This document shows, piece after piece, positions 17,639 to 28,713 of a DNA stretch of 64,000 nucleotides. This DNA is from Gracilaria domingensis (taxonomy: Eukaryota; Rhodophyta; Florideophyceae; Gracilariales; Gracilariaceae). The DNA is taken from the NCBI GenBank assembly GCA_022539475.1, contig VCMS01000104.1, positions 176,931 through 240,930 of the forward strand, read 5' to 3'. Every line of letters begins with the position of its first letter. Position 1 is the first letter of the stretch. Below the pieces are notes generated by a model that worked only from the letters and a program-made list of their open reading frames with translations, was not told where the DNA came from and ran no database searches. A program made the translations under genes and the position numbers.

Positions 17639-18877
17639 GTGTCAGACACGCGCCCAGAACCGGGTCCTTTCGTACCGATCAAGCCAGAAAAACTCATCCG
17701 GGAGCAGCGCACGGACCGTTTTTGTACGGAGATTCGTAGCCGTCTGAACGGCGGAGCACGACTGCCTTTCGTCGAAAATAACCAAGGATTCCTCATCCGA
17801 ACTGTCGGGCGCAGGCCACAGATTGTGGTTTCTCACTCACTTAAATCACGAGTACTGCATCTGTCGCACTATCCGAAGCTCTCAGCCCACCCTGGTGGCA
17901 GGAAGTTGTACTACACCTTGAGGAAGGACTTCTACTGGCCAGCGATGGCTTTCGATGCGTATGCCACTGTTCGTGGATGTTCTGATTGCGCCAAGAACCG
18001 CGTCAAACTGCGGAAGTACTCCAAGAAATTGGTACTCTTCCCTGCTAGAGCTCCACTCGAGTTCGTGGCTATTGACCTGCTCGGTGAGTTTATTCGCACC
18101 CGTCAGAGAAACTGGTTTCTACTGGTGATCACCGACCGCTTTTCTAAGCTGGTACGGACTGTGCCTTTGAAGAAGGTTACCGCCAGTGCGGTCGCCCAAG
18201 CTTTCGTTACAAACTGGATTTTTGTCTACGGACCGCCGATTGATTTGTTATCGGATAATGGACCGCAGTTTGCGGCTAAGTTCTTTCAAGACGTCTGCCG
18301 CACCTTGCGGATCTAAAACTGGTTCACGACAACATATCATCCCCAGAGTAATGGGCAGGTTGAACGCTTTAACCTCACTATGCTCAATGCATTACGGACA
18401 TTCGTTGCCGAGCATCCGTCGGAATATGATCAATACACCGATGCGGTGACATATGCCTACAATACGCAGGTTCATCGCACTACTCAGATCTCGCCGTTCG
18501 AGCTTGTGCTATCACGCGTTCCACCGTCGGTGGTCATCGAGCCACAGCCAATTCTGGATAAGTTCCCCTCGCCCCGTCTACATAGGGATGCGTGGAAGAG
18601 CTGGCTCACGAAGATCATTCCTACGGTTAGGCAGAATATCGCTAAGGCACAAGCCGCCAACAAGCGGAATTTTGACGCCACAGTGCGCAAATATGCCCCT
18701 CAGATCAGGGAAGGTAGCTATGCTTTCATACGTAAGGAATACTACAATCCCGAGAAGGAGAAGCGCCACAAGCTTTCTCCTATCGCGGATGGTCCCTACC
18801 GGGTCATTTCAGTTACCGACACTACGGTTGTCCTTGACATCAAGGGAAAGTACGAGCGTTTTCGCGGGATCGCGTAA
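17639..18877 (+). pseudogene. Gypsy pol: integrase
   Basis: HLSHYPKLSAHPGGRKLYYT followed by GCSDCAKN is the HHCC zinc domain. The catalytic core shows AIDLLGEF (D), LLSDNGPQF (D) and YHPQSNGQVERFN (E). A TAA at 18314-18316 interrupts the core just before NWFTTTYHPQ. The GPY/F-like region DGPYRVISVTDTTVVLDIKG ends near 18855. At 18870, in a T-run, the coding signal moves to the -1 frame and reads on into the spacer. Confidence 0.9.
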
Positions 18878-20261
18878 CGCCTGCGCCAACGCCTGCTTCT
18901 CAGGAAACGCAACCGGAAACGCCGGACAGCGCTACGCTTACTGAGGAACCAGCGGCTGAAGCGGAAGCGCGCACTTCACTGTCAGTATTGCCGCATCCCA
19001 ACCGCGGACTTGCTGATTTGCCGCCTGAGCCGGAACCTCACCAGTCAGTCTCTGCTGCCGCTCACGTGCGCACGCGGATACTGGCCCCTTCGGGGATACT
19101 TTCTACCGCCCCCGACGCTCCAACTGAGAAGGGCGAGGAGGAGGCAAATCGCTCGCTGTCGTTGTCGTCGTCGTCGACGGAACTGGCGCTGTCGGCCTCA
19201 ATGTCGCACGCAAGTCGTGGTGAACTCGCGAGGACGCCCGACGCACAGCCGAACAATCGGAAAGACGGGAACAACGCGCAGTTATCGCAGAAGCCTGAGG
19301 AGGAACGCAACACTTCGGTGGAGCACGAAGCCGGAAAACCGGAAGAATACCAAGATGTAGCTGCTGCAGAAGTCGCCGTTTTGCCCACGGATGGTAATGT
19401 ACTGCCGTCACAGACGGAAGGACAAGAGCCTGCCCTATCTGTGCAGCGTGAGACCAGCACGCCAGAAAAGATTGTCGCAAACACAGCAACAGCCACGTCA
19501 AATGCGGAACATACCCACTCGCCGCAGCCGGAGACCGACAGCGGTAGCGCACCTGTGGTGAAGAGAGCCGGACGTCCGGAAGAAAAGTTAGTCAAAAGAG
19601 ACCGTGCTGTTACGGCAGACCCGACTTCGGGAGATCTCAGTGAAGCATCGAGCGATGAAGCCGTTGAGAACATGGAGGAAACCGCCGATATTGCGAGCCG
19701 ATACGCCACAGTGAGTGGGAAGCAGCACAACGCTGCACACGCGCGCACAATGCGCCAAGTGTCTGGCTTCGCCGGCGATCCGCCTCCAGTGGAGGACAAC
19801 AGCACACGAGCCGGGCACGTGCCTGCTGTAAGGCTTGCGGCCGCCGAAAACGGAAATTCCGAATTCGAATCGACGGCGCACAGCCGTGCAACGGCGCATG
19901 CCCCAGCAACAGCAGTGAGTGAAAAAACGCCGCCATAACGTGCACAAAAGCACCACTCGCTGGCGCACCGCGAGGCGGACCGTTCACCCTCACGACGGGA
20001 GATCCCGCCGGAACGGCGGAAGCTCGCTGTTCGAGAAGACCAAAGCAAGGTCGCAGCCGTACAATACGGGGAGGAAAGCCAGAAATCTGGAAGCCTGAAT
20101 TTCAGGAACACACCATCCTCACCAGAGCCACCTGGCGTACGGAACGCACTGCGGTCAGGACGAAAGCCGTTTGGCAGCGACGCCCACGACGGGAAAGCAA
20201 TCAACGACACCCCAGAAGAGGGCACAATAACCGAACCGCACACTGAGCGGCGTGTCCTCGA
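18878..20261 (+). pseudogene. Long low-complexity spacer between integrase and chromodomain
   Basis: About 460 codons, open except for a TAA at 19936-19938, rich in Ala, Pro, Glu, Thr and Ser (TPAPTPASQETQPETPDS and similar). It links integrase and chromodomain in one frame, (20275 and 18988 are in phase). No domain is visible. Chromoviruses normally carry the chromodomain within about 100 residues of the integrase, so this spacer is unusually long. Long open frames on the opposite strand here are reverse-complement artefacts of the biased codons. Confidence 0.75.
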
Positions 20262-20466
20262 CAGGGAGTACGTTATGGACCGTCTGATTAGTCACGGGTA
20301 CTCCTCTGATGGAGAGCTATTGTATCGAGTCCGTTGGTACGGCTGTCCTTCTTCGAAGGATACACATGAGCCTATCGAGCATCTCCCTCGCTCTAAGGTC
20401 CTACAGTACCACCGTCGCACACGGACACCGATACCGGCTACGCTGAACAGAGCCCAAGTGGGTTGA
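20262..20466 (+). pseudogene. Chromodomain of the chromovirus
   Basis: VLDREYVMDRLISHGYSSDG begins the fold, and YRVRWYGCPSSKDTHEPIEH matches the chromodomain core Y-x-V-R-W-x-G-x-x-x-x-x-D-T-W-E-P. The aromatic-cage Trp of D-T-W-E-P is His here. In chromoviruses this domain tethers integration to modified histones. The frame ends at TGA 20464-20466. Confidence 0.85.
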
Positions 20467-20990
20467 CTACCCACAACTTGTGAGTTATGCCGTCTCGGAC
20501 GGAACATGCTGCTTCACGCGGATGGAATTGCATCACGCAAAACGTGCCGCTTCACGCGGATGCAACGATGTTGATAATAACAAGCCGCCCTAGGCGGGCG
20601 CTAGTGAAAATCAGCAACATGCTGCTCTATGCGGACAGCCTCTGTCTGAACAGACAAGCCGCGAAACGCGGAAGCCACTTGCAGTGGAGAAGAAGACGAA
20701 GGAGAAGGAAGCCTTGGAAGAAGTAGAAGAAGCCAGGACACTGGAAGGAAGACTACTAGTCTGAAGTTTTATCGCTACAGCCGCTTCGGCGGAAAGTTAC
20801 CCCTCTCTCGTCGGCCATTCGCAACAGCCTGGAACGAGGTATTGCCCACTGAGAAGGGGGAGAACAAAAAGAAAAATTTGAGCCAAGTCAGAAAGGCTGG
20901 AGAAGTTTACCTCTAACTATTGAGTTTGCCCCTCATCATCGGGGTCTACTACGGACTACTGCAGCCCGTCAGGGATCGCGAGACAAAGAA
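20467..20990. other. Non-coding 3' part of chromovirus with a first polypurine tract
   Basis: No supported ORF. The stretch is full of short inverted repeats (for example CGTCTCGGACGG, CTGTCTGAACAGACAAG). GAGAAGGGGGAGA at 20851-20863 is identical to the tract just before the LTR at 22836-22848. Confidence 0.5.
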
Positions 20991-22508
20991 CTACGCGCTG
21001 GACGGCCCGGCACTTGAGGTGCCCCCACTACCGGGAGCCCCGGGGAAGCGCTGCGCCGCTATCGCATGCAATTCCGACTCGTCGGTCACCGTATCGGGAA
21101 CGGCCACTCCCACCCCTCGAAGGAAGTCGCGAATGACCGCCGCTCGCGGAGTGAGAGAGGAACTGCCGCCCCCGGCGGATGCTACTTCTTGAGCCCACGG
21201 GCCGGTCGGAGCGGGAGCCGCTACAGCGGGTGGGACAACAACCACGACTTCGTCATCGTCGCTCATAGCTTCAGGTTTTGGTTCGTCCTCCATGCCCTCT
21301 GGGCTTCCCTCATCCATGGGGCTACCTTCCTCGGCAGGGTCATCACCGTCATCGTCGACGTACACGAACCGACGCGGGTGCCCTTCCGGGATATGACGCT
21401 CCTCTCGGCGGCGACCAGCCGCCTCAGCGGGACCAATTATCTGCCATATCCATCAGTCAAAGTATACAAAGTCGCCGGCATTGACGTTCCGTCCCGGAGA
21501 ACGGTCCGACTGCCGACGAGCCCCGTCGGAAACCTGACTAGCAGGCACCCCATTCCAGTCAATCTGGTCAATGACGTCCACCAACGCGGTGGCTTCGCGC
21601 GCATTGCAGACCGGGTCGAGCACCTCGGAGAGATCCAGCGCTTGGATCGCTTGCCGGATGAGCTCCGGGATGAACCAAACCCGGTACGAATCATATGCCT
21701 CGATGAGGAAAAAAGCTGCAACGCGGACGTTCCATTCTGTTGCCAGGATGCTCCGCAAGCTGTGAGGCCGATCGTTCATGAAGTACGAGCCTATGTAAGT
21801 TAGGCAGGGCGGTAGCTCCACGTGACACCCTCGTGAGATTTCGACCGCAGGCCAGAATGACGGCAGCGGCAGGTATCGCCCAGTATGGGAGTGACGCGCG
21901 ATGCGCTCAACCTGCGTGCACTGGTAAGACACCAGTACCGCGAAGCGGGAACGCCATTTCCTCTCGAATCGGAGGACTTCATGAACTTGAGACCGTGCAG
22001 GACGGCGAAGGAACCAGAACTCGGCACGAAGAATGGGCCGCTCCCACGGGATCAACTCCTGCTGCGGCTGAACGGTGTCCGAATATCGGTCAATTTCGTC
22101 CAACGCATTGGCTAGATGGTCGGCATAGCCGACCTCACCGAAAGTTCGGTAACTTGCCACGTCATACTGGTACTGTGCGGGCGCCGGATGTTCGTTCGGA
22201 GCTCGGAAGTGTCGCGCATTCTCAATGCGGGCCATCTCAAAGCCAGCAAATTGTCTCGTCTCGTTTCGACCTACAAACAGGCAACTCGGTGTGACCGCAA
22301 CGCGGGCGATCCAGTCCCAAGAACCGGTAACGTCAGCAGGAAGCCCACCAGGGAGTTGACCGTCGACAGCATACGAGTCGACGAGCTCGGTATCCCGAAC
22401 GGCCTGGCCGTCAAGCCAGGGAGCCTGAGCGAAAAGGAAGCTATGTCGGTGCGGATGCCGGATGCGTAACGCGCCTGCGGTAGGCAATCCACCCAGCGTA
22501 GCTGGCAT
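20991..22508 (-). pseudogene. Antisense ORF inside the chromovirus 3' region
   Basis: The ATG at 22508 (MPATLGGLPTAGALRIRH) opens 351 codons on the strand opposite to pol. After a TGA at 21455-21453 the same frame stays open for another ~150 codons, ending in an acidic stretch (YVDDDGDDPAEEGSPMDEG) and GTSSAGPSSA. Together about 500 residues. The composition looks like real protein (Trp-, Tyr- and Phe-rich core, e.g. AEFWFLRRPARSQVHEVLR). I recognise no domain. Some plant gypsy elements carry antisense ORFs between pol and the 3' LTR, but homology to them is not shown. Confidence 0.6.
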
Positions 22509-22835
22509 CTTGGCGTTGAACCAATCTCATACGAGCGCGGGACCAGCCTGAGCTGGAGCGTGATCCTGCCTGGAAGAAGCCGGCTAAGAGACAGCCGCCG
22601 ACTGCGGAAGAGGTACAGACCGGAACGGCGGGTTGGAAACTTGCATACGTGCCGTCGAAGAGGAGGGACGTTCGGTGTGTTGGACATCGCGGGAGGGCTC
22701 GAAATGGCGAGGTTCGCTATTGACACCGGAGGTGTTGGTGATTCCGAACAATTCTCGGAAGACCCGTCTTGGGAGACTTCCCTATATACCTCTATCGCGA
22801 GGCGTATCGAGCCGACGGAGTCGGTGTCTCAGCCT

Positions 22836-22848
22836 GAGAAGGGGGAGA
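22836..22848 (+). other. Polypurine tract before the 3' LTR
   Basis: GAGAAGGGGGAGA directly precedes TGTAGAGC, a typical plus-strand priming site next to the TG that opens an LTR. Confidence 0.6.
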
Positions 22849-23711
22849 TGTAGAGCAAAACGGCCTTTGTGGGGATGCACCGAGGTGTTTTTCATAGTTT
22901 GTTGATCCGTTACCGGCTTCGAAACCTCATGTTATGAGAGGCTACTGTACTAGTGGCCCTATTTTGGGGTATGCGTAGGAAAGGTAATGTTTCTGCACAC
23001 GTGTGCTGAGTTGGCTCGATGCCGGGTGCGCCGTGGCAAGCCCGCCACGGTTTCACACGTGTAGGATGTTGGCCGGCAGCGTCGGATAGTTAGATATTTC
23101 TAGTTGATATTCTCAAGTGCCCTATATAGGTGGCGGCACTTGCCGCCACTGTACGGGAAGTAAACCTCAAGGAGGCTTCTGGCTCTGACTTTCTTGCCGT
23201 TTGTGAACGGTCTTCGTCCCTAATCGGGCAAGCCGCCACAATTCCGGGTTAGTCATCCGACCTCTACCACTGAGGAGTTCTAGACCGTCGTTACGGCATC
23301 TTTTCTGTTGTTTTATTGCTATTATTTCCCTCATACGGCTCCTATCGCTTTGCTCTGTTATACAGGTTTGACCCACATTGTCTGGGAATATTTCTCGATC
23401 TCGCGAGTCAGTGCACCGCTGCGCGGCTCGTTGGTTGCCCGTTTTGCCCAACGCCGTTGGTTTGGATATCTTCACTCGCTGTGACTCGCCGGAACTATCC
23501 AGATTCTACGCCGATTCTACCCACCCTAACCTCCGGCTGCACGCCCAGGACGGGGCTGCCCGGATTTGCACCCGGCCTGTGTCAGCCCTACCGGAGGGTT
23601 CTACCACTGACCCTACCCCTATAGGGAGCGGATCTCGAACACCCTGTGGGTGCGCTTTCCGCGACGCGGCTCTTGTTTGCCCACTCGTCGGAGTGCACCA
23701 CACATCCATCC
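22849..23711 (+). repeat. Probable 3' LTR of the chromovirus and following non-coding DNA
   Basis: The stretch begins TGTAGAGC after a polypurine tract, and contains a TATA-like CCCTATATAGG at about 23122 and a GGCGGCAC-TTGCC-GCC hairpin beside it. No second LTR remains in the window, so the right end cannot be placed. No ORF. Two stretches (about 23245-23300 and 23550-23620) resemble tRNA D-arms on the minus strand but do not fold as tRNAs. Confidence 0.45.
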
Positions 23712-23789
23712 CTCACCTCTACATCGAATGGCAAAACACAAGCACCTTCCTATTCCCAAACATATCACCAATGCCTAACCAAACCTCTC

Positions 23790-24657
23790 CTGCAGTTTAT
23801 GTTTTCAGACAACACTCCATGAGCGTCCGCATCCTGCCACCGCCCATAAATATCTCACGGGCCAAGCTCTAACCTCTGATATCTGCGGCCCCCTCCCACA
23901 GCCATCTCTACAAGGCAACAAGTACTTCATTACCTTCATCGACGTGAAGACGCGATTTCTCCAGGTAATGTTCGGCAAAACCCGATAAGAGCTACCTCGT
24001 AACATCATCTTCGTGCTTCGGCGCATCTACAACCACACAGGCCGGTATCCGATGGTTTACATCACCGACAATGCAAAGGAATACCTCAGCCGTGACATTT
24101 CCCAAGCCTACAAAGATCACGGCATAATTCAAACCACGACGATCCCGTACACACCACAACAGAACGCCATAGCCGAACGTGTCAACCAAACCTTGCTTTA
24201 CGCCGCCCGCGCCGATCTCCACCATAGCCGCCACTCAGACGAATATTGGGAGGCATCGTTGCAAGATACAGCCTTCAAATACAATCTTATATACCACCAC
24301 AGCATCAAATCAACACCTTATGAAGCGTGGTGCCAACAACCTCCTCTTTACAGAAACCTGCAGGCATTCGGTCAGCTCGGGTATGCCTTCTTCGCCAGAG
24401 ATCACGCTAAGCAGAAAAAATTAGATGACCGAGGCACTCCTTGCCATTACCTATACGGTGTCGACCATAATAACATCATGGTTCTCATTCTCGGTCAAGG
24501 TCAGCATCTCCGCGTGCGCAGTGAAAACTTTCATCCCTACAAACCGTCCCGTGACCCCACCTTGAAACACGCCAAAGCTTTCAAAGACTTCCGCATCCAT
24601 CTTATCCCCAAAGCGATCACCTCAACAACTTTGTCGCCCCTATCACGACAACTGTAA
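23790..24657 (+). pseudogene. Ty1/copia integrase fragment
   Basis: Reads ALTSDICGPL, KYFITFIDVKTRF (first catalytic Asp), PMVYITDNAKEYLSRDIS (second Asp) and PYTPQQNAIAERVNQTLLYA (Glu). Then HHSIKSTPYEAWCQQPPL and FGQLGYAFFARDHAKQKKLD follow, the usual order after the copia integrase core. A TAA near 23986 lies in frame. The end (ENFHPYKPSRDP) corresponds to the region before RT, which is missing. The strand is C-rich, unlike the neighbouring elements, so it belongs to a separate family. Confidence 0.85.
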
Positions 24658-24939
24658 TGGGACGTATAGATAGTCTCAATGTTAGCGATAACGTTATAGC
24701 ATGGATTCGAGAGGTTAGCGTTTCTTTATCCATACGGACCGTTTAGTATCAACGTCAGCTTTATTGTATTTTTGTTGTGCTACATAAACAATCGTAGCAG
24801 AGGATCTGGCAGAATCCAGCCACATGCACGCCACGACACTGCCGATGTTTTCGATCTCACTCTATCGTATTACATTTGGTAGAATCTTCGTCGATTTTGA
24901 CAGCCTGGAATTGGCCCTTTGACACAACCTTATTGCATA
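24658..24939. other. No gene seen
   Basis: Spacer between the copia integrase fragment and a gypsy gag gene. It may hold remains of an LTR or leader; nothing specific is recognised. Confidence 0.4.
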
Positions 24940-26230
24940 CGATGCGGCTCGCTTCAGAAGCCCTGCTCGGAACACGCTCTGAGCAAAGAAAGCCAGCAGA
25001 CATGCGAGCCCAATCGTCTCAGACATCACGAGAACATCGTCATCGTTTCGAAGAACCAGAAGCCGCGTCTTCTGCACGACTTTCTACAGTGACGCCAATT
25101 GAAGACGAATCAAATTCTCCATCGCAGAGAAACATCTCCTCGATTAATGTGACAAACCCTGTTTCGCCTACAACTTCCACTGACCCTGCGCTCTTACAAA
25201 TTCTTCGTGGACACCAAGAATCCCTTGGATCGCTATCGATGCTTTAACAAAACAGCTTTCGTCGCTGCAGACTCTATTTTCCCCCCAATCACACTCCGCG
25301 CCACCAGCATCAGTTCGGGAAACATGCCTTCTTCCGGTATCGCACGAACAAGATGACCATGCTCCTAATGCACACGTCCACAAAAATCCCACGCCAAATC
25401 CGCTCCAAGTCTTGAAACCGTCCAACTTCAGCCCGTACTTTGGTCGTGAGCATAAAAGGACATCGACCAAGGTCCGTTCATTCATATCCAGTATTAGAAA
25501 AGTAACAAACCTTTGTCATGGTCTGACCGCACGGGAGGAAGTCGACATCGCCGCATGCTTACTTCGAGACAACGCAGATCTTTGGTACAACAGAATCGCG
25601 CTCGCAGGTCAGTACTTCTATACGCTGGAAGAACTTCAAGCAGCAATGCTTACCGAATTCGTGCCGGCCAACCAACACGCAGACACCAGGCTTTCGCTGA
25701 TCAAATTGCGCATGAACGGCCCATTAGAGACTCATATCACAAAATTCAGAGAACTTACAGACATTTGCGCAACGCCGAACAGTGAAGCGTTCACATTCTT
25801 CCAACGTAGCCTGCCTACACTGTTCAGAAAGAAACTTTCGGAGAGATATCCGGCAGGACAACCCGAATCAATGTCAGAAGTTTTCAACTTCGCGCGTACG
25901 ATCAGCATCTCCGAACGTTAGCAGGACTCTTCGAAACACTCCCAGTTTTCCAGAAAGAGCTCAAGCAGCTCTAAGGATGACAGCCGCTCAAACCGTTCCT
26001 CCCGAAAGCCTCCAAAGCCAATGAATCCAAGTGCAATCAACAAGGACCCAAACGCCGACACTTGGGGACCCGCGGACTTCCATAACCGTCTCGAACTAGA
26101 CACTGATCGAAGTCACGAAAGATGCATGAAGTGTGGTAAGAAGCCCTGGAGTGTTCCAGAGCATCTGTGTAGAGCCACATTCACATCGGTCTCCGCACAG
26201 CGTCCGTTGCGGAACCAAGCTAAAAACTAA
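24940..26230 (+). pseudogene. Gypsy-type gag gene
   Basis: The probable ATG is near 24940 (MRLASEALLGTRSEQRKP). A Ser-rich N-terminus is followed, after a -1 frame change near 25230, by DALTKQLSSLQTLFSPQS. Then comes the retrotransposon gag core: KVRSFISSIRKVTNLCHGL, AACLLRDNADLWYNRIA, LEELQAAMLTEFVPANQHAD, LETHITKFRELTDIC. A TAG at 25919-25921 interrupts, and the frame continues with a Ser/Lys-rich part and CMKCGKKPWSVPEHLC, a degenerate C-x2-C zinc knuckle. The gene ends in TAA at 26230 and is followed by a protease frame, as expected. Confidence 0.8.
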
Positions 26231-26313
26231 CCCCGCCGCACTCTCGTGCGGCTCGTGACCTTCGCGTTCCGATTCCTTGCTTATCAGCTCTTAACGCGGA
26301 TCTCACGGATAAT

Positions 26314-26871
26314 ATGATCTACAAGGCGAGCATTAATGCCACAATGGTTGCCTTCCACTTGAACCCTGGTGCCTCGCATGCGTTCATGGCACCAACCGCA
26401 GCAAAACGCTGCGCCCTTCTACTTCGGCAATCCAACCACGCTTCCGCAGAACTCGGGGACCACAGTTTGGTCCCCGTAATCCATGAAACCAGTGCAAAAG
26501 TCTTTCTCTACGACACATTTACAACTGTGTTGGTCTTCATTATCGAGATGAACGACAAACACGACGGACTACCCTTCGATAGCGTCGGCCAAGAATGGGT
26601 GGGCATATTGAATCCGCAGGTCGACTGCAAAACGCATCAGATAACCATCAAGCACGGAGATGGTTCAAGAGCCACAGTCTACCCGCGACAGCGAACGTCA
26701 TTCTCCATACGACAGAAGCCTCCAACGATGAAGACCATCTCCTTCAAGAGCCTCCGCAAGATCGTGAAAAATCGCGCTTGCAAACTCTATGCTGTACGCC
26801 TACAGACCCCGTGCATTGCTGTGAACTGCCACCCCCAATTGGCACAAATTGTGGACGAATACAAGGTGTAG
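26314..26871 (+). pseudogene. Gypsy protease and start of RT linker
   Basis: VAFHLNPGASHAFMAPTAAK corresponds to the aspartic protease motif, normally L-x-D-S/T-G-A-S-H-x-F. The active-site Asp is Asn and Ser/Thr is Pro, so the enzyme is dead. The end, CHPQLAQIVDEYKV, matches the text just before RT (I-V-x-E-Y-x-D-V-F). The element is cut there by a stop and unrelated sequence. It belongs with the gag gene just upstream. Confidence 0.7.
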
Positions 26872-27838
26872 AGCAAAGCCCTGCGATGAACGCTGTCGGA
26901 AATCTCCACTAGGATGTCCGAGTCCTACTCCCTATGAGGGATAGACTCAGCAGAAGAGCCCTCTGTCCGTACTCGAGTCGAGTGACAAGCGGGGTGTAAG
27001 ACCGGAGACGGTGCCTGGATATAACTCCAGAGGTGTACACAGAGAAGGAATGAGTAACCAAAAGTGGTGAGGAAACCCAGAGAAAGGAGGAAACGAAAGG
27101 GGAAAGGACCCGAGATCCTTCCAGGGAAACCAACCCGGAGCGGAACAAGGCCCGTGCCAACCGGCGGGAACAGGGACGAAAGCGGAGCGACACACCACAG
27201 TGGTGCTCAAATGAACCCATTACTAGGGCGGAAACGTTACCTAAACCAGGGGAAATAAACAGAAAGAATGTGCCTCACAGGTACACGCCGTGTACAAAAC
27301 AGAACAAAATACAAAAAGAAACAAAAAACAAAAACAACAATAACAACAGAAATATATCTGGTAAGGGTTCCTTAGTGATCCTGAGGGGATAGTGATGCAA
27401 GAACCACACGTGGTTACCGGCCCGAAAAGGTTGTAAACCTACGAAGGTTGCATGAACTGGAACCAAGCCTTGGGTTGAAGAAAGCGGCCTCAGTTGGCCA
27501 TTTACTTCAAGGCTCCAGGATGCGATCACGCGACCATATATACTACTAATACAGTAACGACAGCTACTGTGCACACCTCCCGAGGTCAGTACACGTGGAC
27601 CACCCACTGTCAGGGTGCCAGGTACTTCCCAGCGGGGATGGCACAAATATCTACATGCCAGATTCACCACGTGGACTACTATTACAACTACCAATAGGTT
27701 TCAATACACATTCTACCTGAGAAGGTTCAACAGAACAGTCAAGAATTCTCCCAAGTACTTGGGCCAAAGTTCATCTCTACTGTTATCGATAACAGCCATG
27801 AAGGATGTCACAAGGAATAGCAAGCAGCTACATCCGTC
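26872..27838. other. Non-coding leader-like region with an A/C-rich tract
   Basis: No supported gene. At 27290-27352 a tract of almost only A and C (ACAAAAAGAAACAAAAAACA and similar) resembles an unstructured CAA-type leader. A TGGTGAGGAAACCC near 27065 resembles the TGGTGAC(A/G)AACCC sites at 36849 and 56782. The stretch may be the LTR and 5' leader of the element whose gag-like gene follows. Confidence 0.35.
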
Positions 27839-28713
27839 GTGGAGCATGCCGCGCGTTTCAAGAAACCTCCTCGCGCGACCGCGCTCAATCGAGACTATTT
27901 GATCGCGTCGCACGGACGCCATGGAGCGCCACGGGGAGTGCTTATAACGCCGAGGCCGTGGCCACAACGCTCCTACCTTGCTCCCTATGTCCGTTTCTTT
28001 CGAAACTTCGCTTCCATTCCGAAACGGCGACATCTTCAAACCTTGCGTGCACTAAGCGCAATCATAACCGACAATACTACTACACAGGACAAAGACTTTG
28101 CCTCATTTTGGACCGATCTTAAAGAACATATCAGCTCCGCTCAGTGTGAACATCAGGAGTACAAGTTGGTATCTTCTGCTCTATCCGATGCAAGAAATAT
28201 GTGACAAGGGACGCTCTTTGAACGCAGTCCGCACGTACCAATTGATCACATGGCATACTTCAAGCCTGAGCCAAACGCGTTTATCGTGGAGCTCAAAAAC
28301 AGAGACTGCCGATCGCACAAGGAATGAGAGTACCTAAACGCTGCAGAGGTCTGGCTTGAAATTGCAATGGCATCCTGGACATTCGCGATGGGCATGGAGG
28401 ACCCATTAGAAGCTTCTAAGATGCTTCAGTTAAGCTATACCGGCATGAAGGCGAGCTTAGAGGTTTTGTCCATGAGAGGACATACTTTAAGGACGTAATC
28501 GAAAAGGGTCAAGAGCTAGCTCGCCAGCAAGCTTTCCTTGTTGAACAAACTCACGATGCCGTGCACTCTGAAGCGCACCGCAGGCTGCGCGAGGCACTTT
28601 CCAGCAGACTGGAAATTGAAGCGGCGAAGGAATTAGCAAAATTCATGCTCTCTCAGAAAGCCTCCAAAGGCAAAGGATCGAGCCAGCCTACGGCCGGTCC
28701 GGCCGCGAAGTAA
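27839..28713 (+). pseudogene. Gag-like gene of an unrecognised element
   Basis: The plus-strand frame reads FKKPPRATALNRDYL and DFASFWTDLKEHISSAQCEH. After a TGA it continues with RSPHVPIDHMAYFKPEPNAF and, after another TGA, YLNAAEVWLEIAMASWTFAM. A -1 change near 28470 leads to a long basic/acidic helix (KDVIEKGQELARQQAFLVEQ, AHRRLREALSSRLEIEAAKE) and a Ser/Gly/Lys tail ending in TAA at 28713. The organisation (N-terminal basic, helical middle, charged tail) suggests a structural protein of a mobile element. No family is recognised. It abuts the end of copia A on the other strand. Confidence 0.4.

Larger units (their letters stand above)
15600..22849 (+). mobile_element. Ty3/gypsy chromovirus, 5'-truncated, with antisense ORF
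   Basis: Order on the plus strand: protease/RT linker, reverse transcriptase, RNase H, integrase, a long low-complexity spacer, chromodomain, a non-coding stretch with an antisense ORF, a polypurine tract and the start of an LTR at about 22849. Gag and the protease active site are missing, so the 5' part was lost. All of pol lies in one frame with stops at 16949 (TGA), 17429 (TAG), 17612 (TGA) and 18314 (TAA), then one -1 shift near 18870. The element is dead but recent enough that every domain is easily readable. Confidence 0.85.

Noticed and set aside
19062-20243. 393-codon minus-strand frame opposite the chromovirus spacer
   Set aside because: It mirrors the biased Ala/Pro/Glu codons of the sense frame, with Ser/Cys/Phe-rich text and no motif. 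The plus-strand frame connects two known domains.
23245-23620. Two tRNA-like stretches on the minus strand (CCTC-AGTGGTA-GAGG D-arm near 23265; GTCAGTGGTAGAAC with GGGTGCAAATCC near 23550-23616)
   Set aside because: The first has only a D-arm. The second has a 5-base or C33 anticodon loop, a mismatched acceptor and an ill-fitting T-arm. Neither folds as a working tRNA; both lie in LTR-like DNA.
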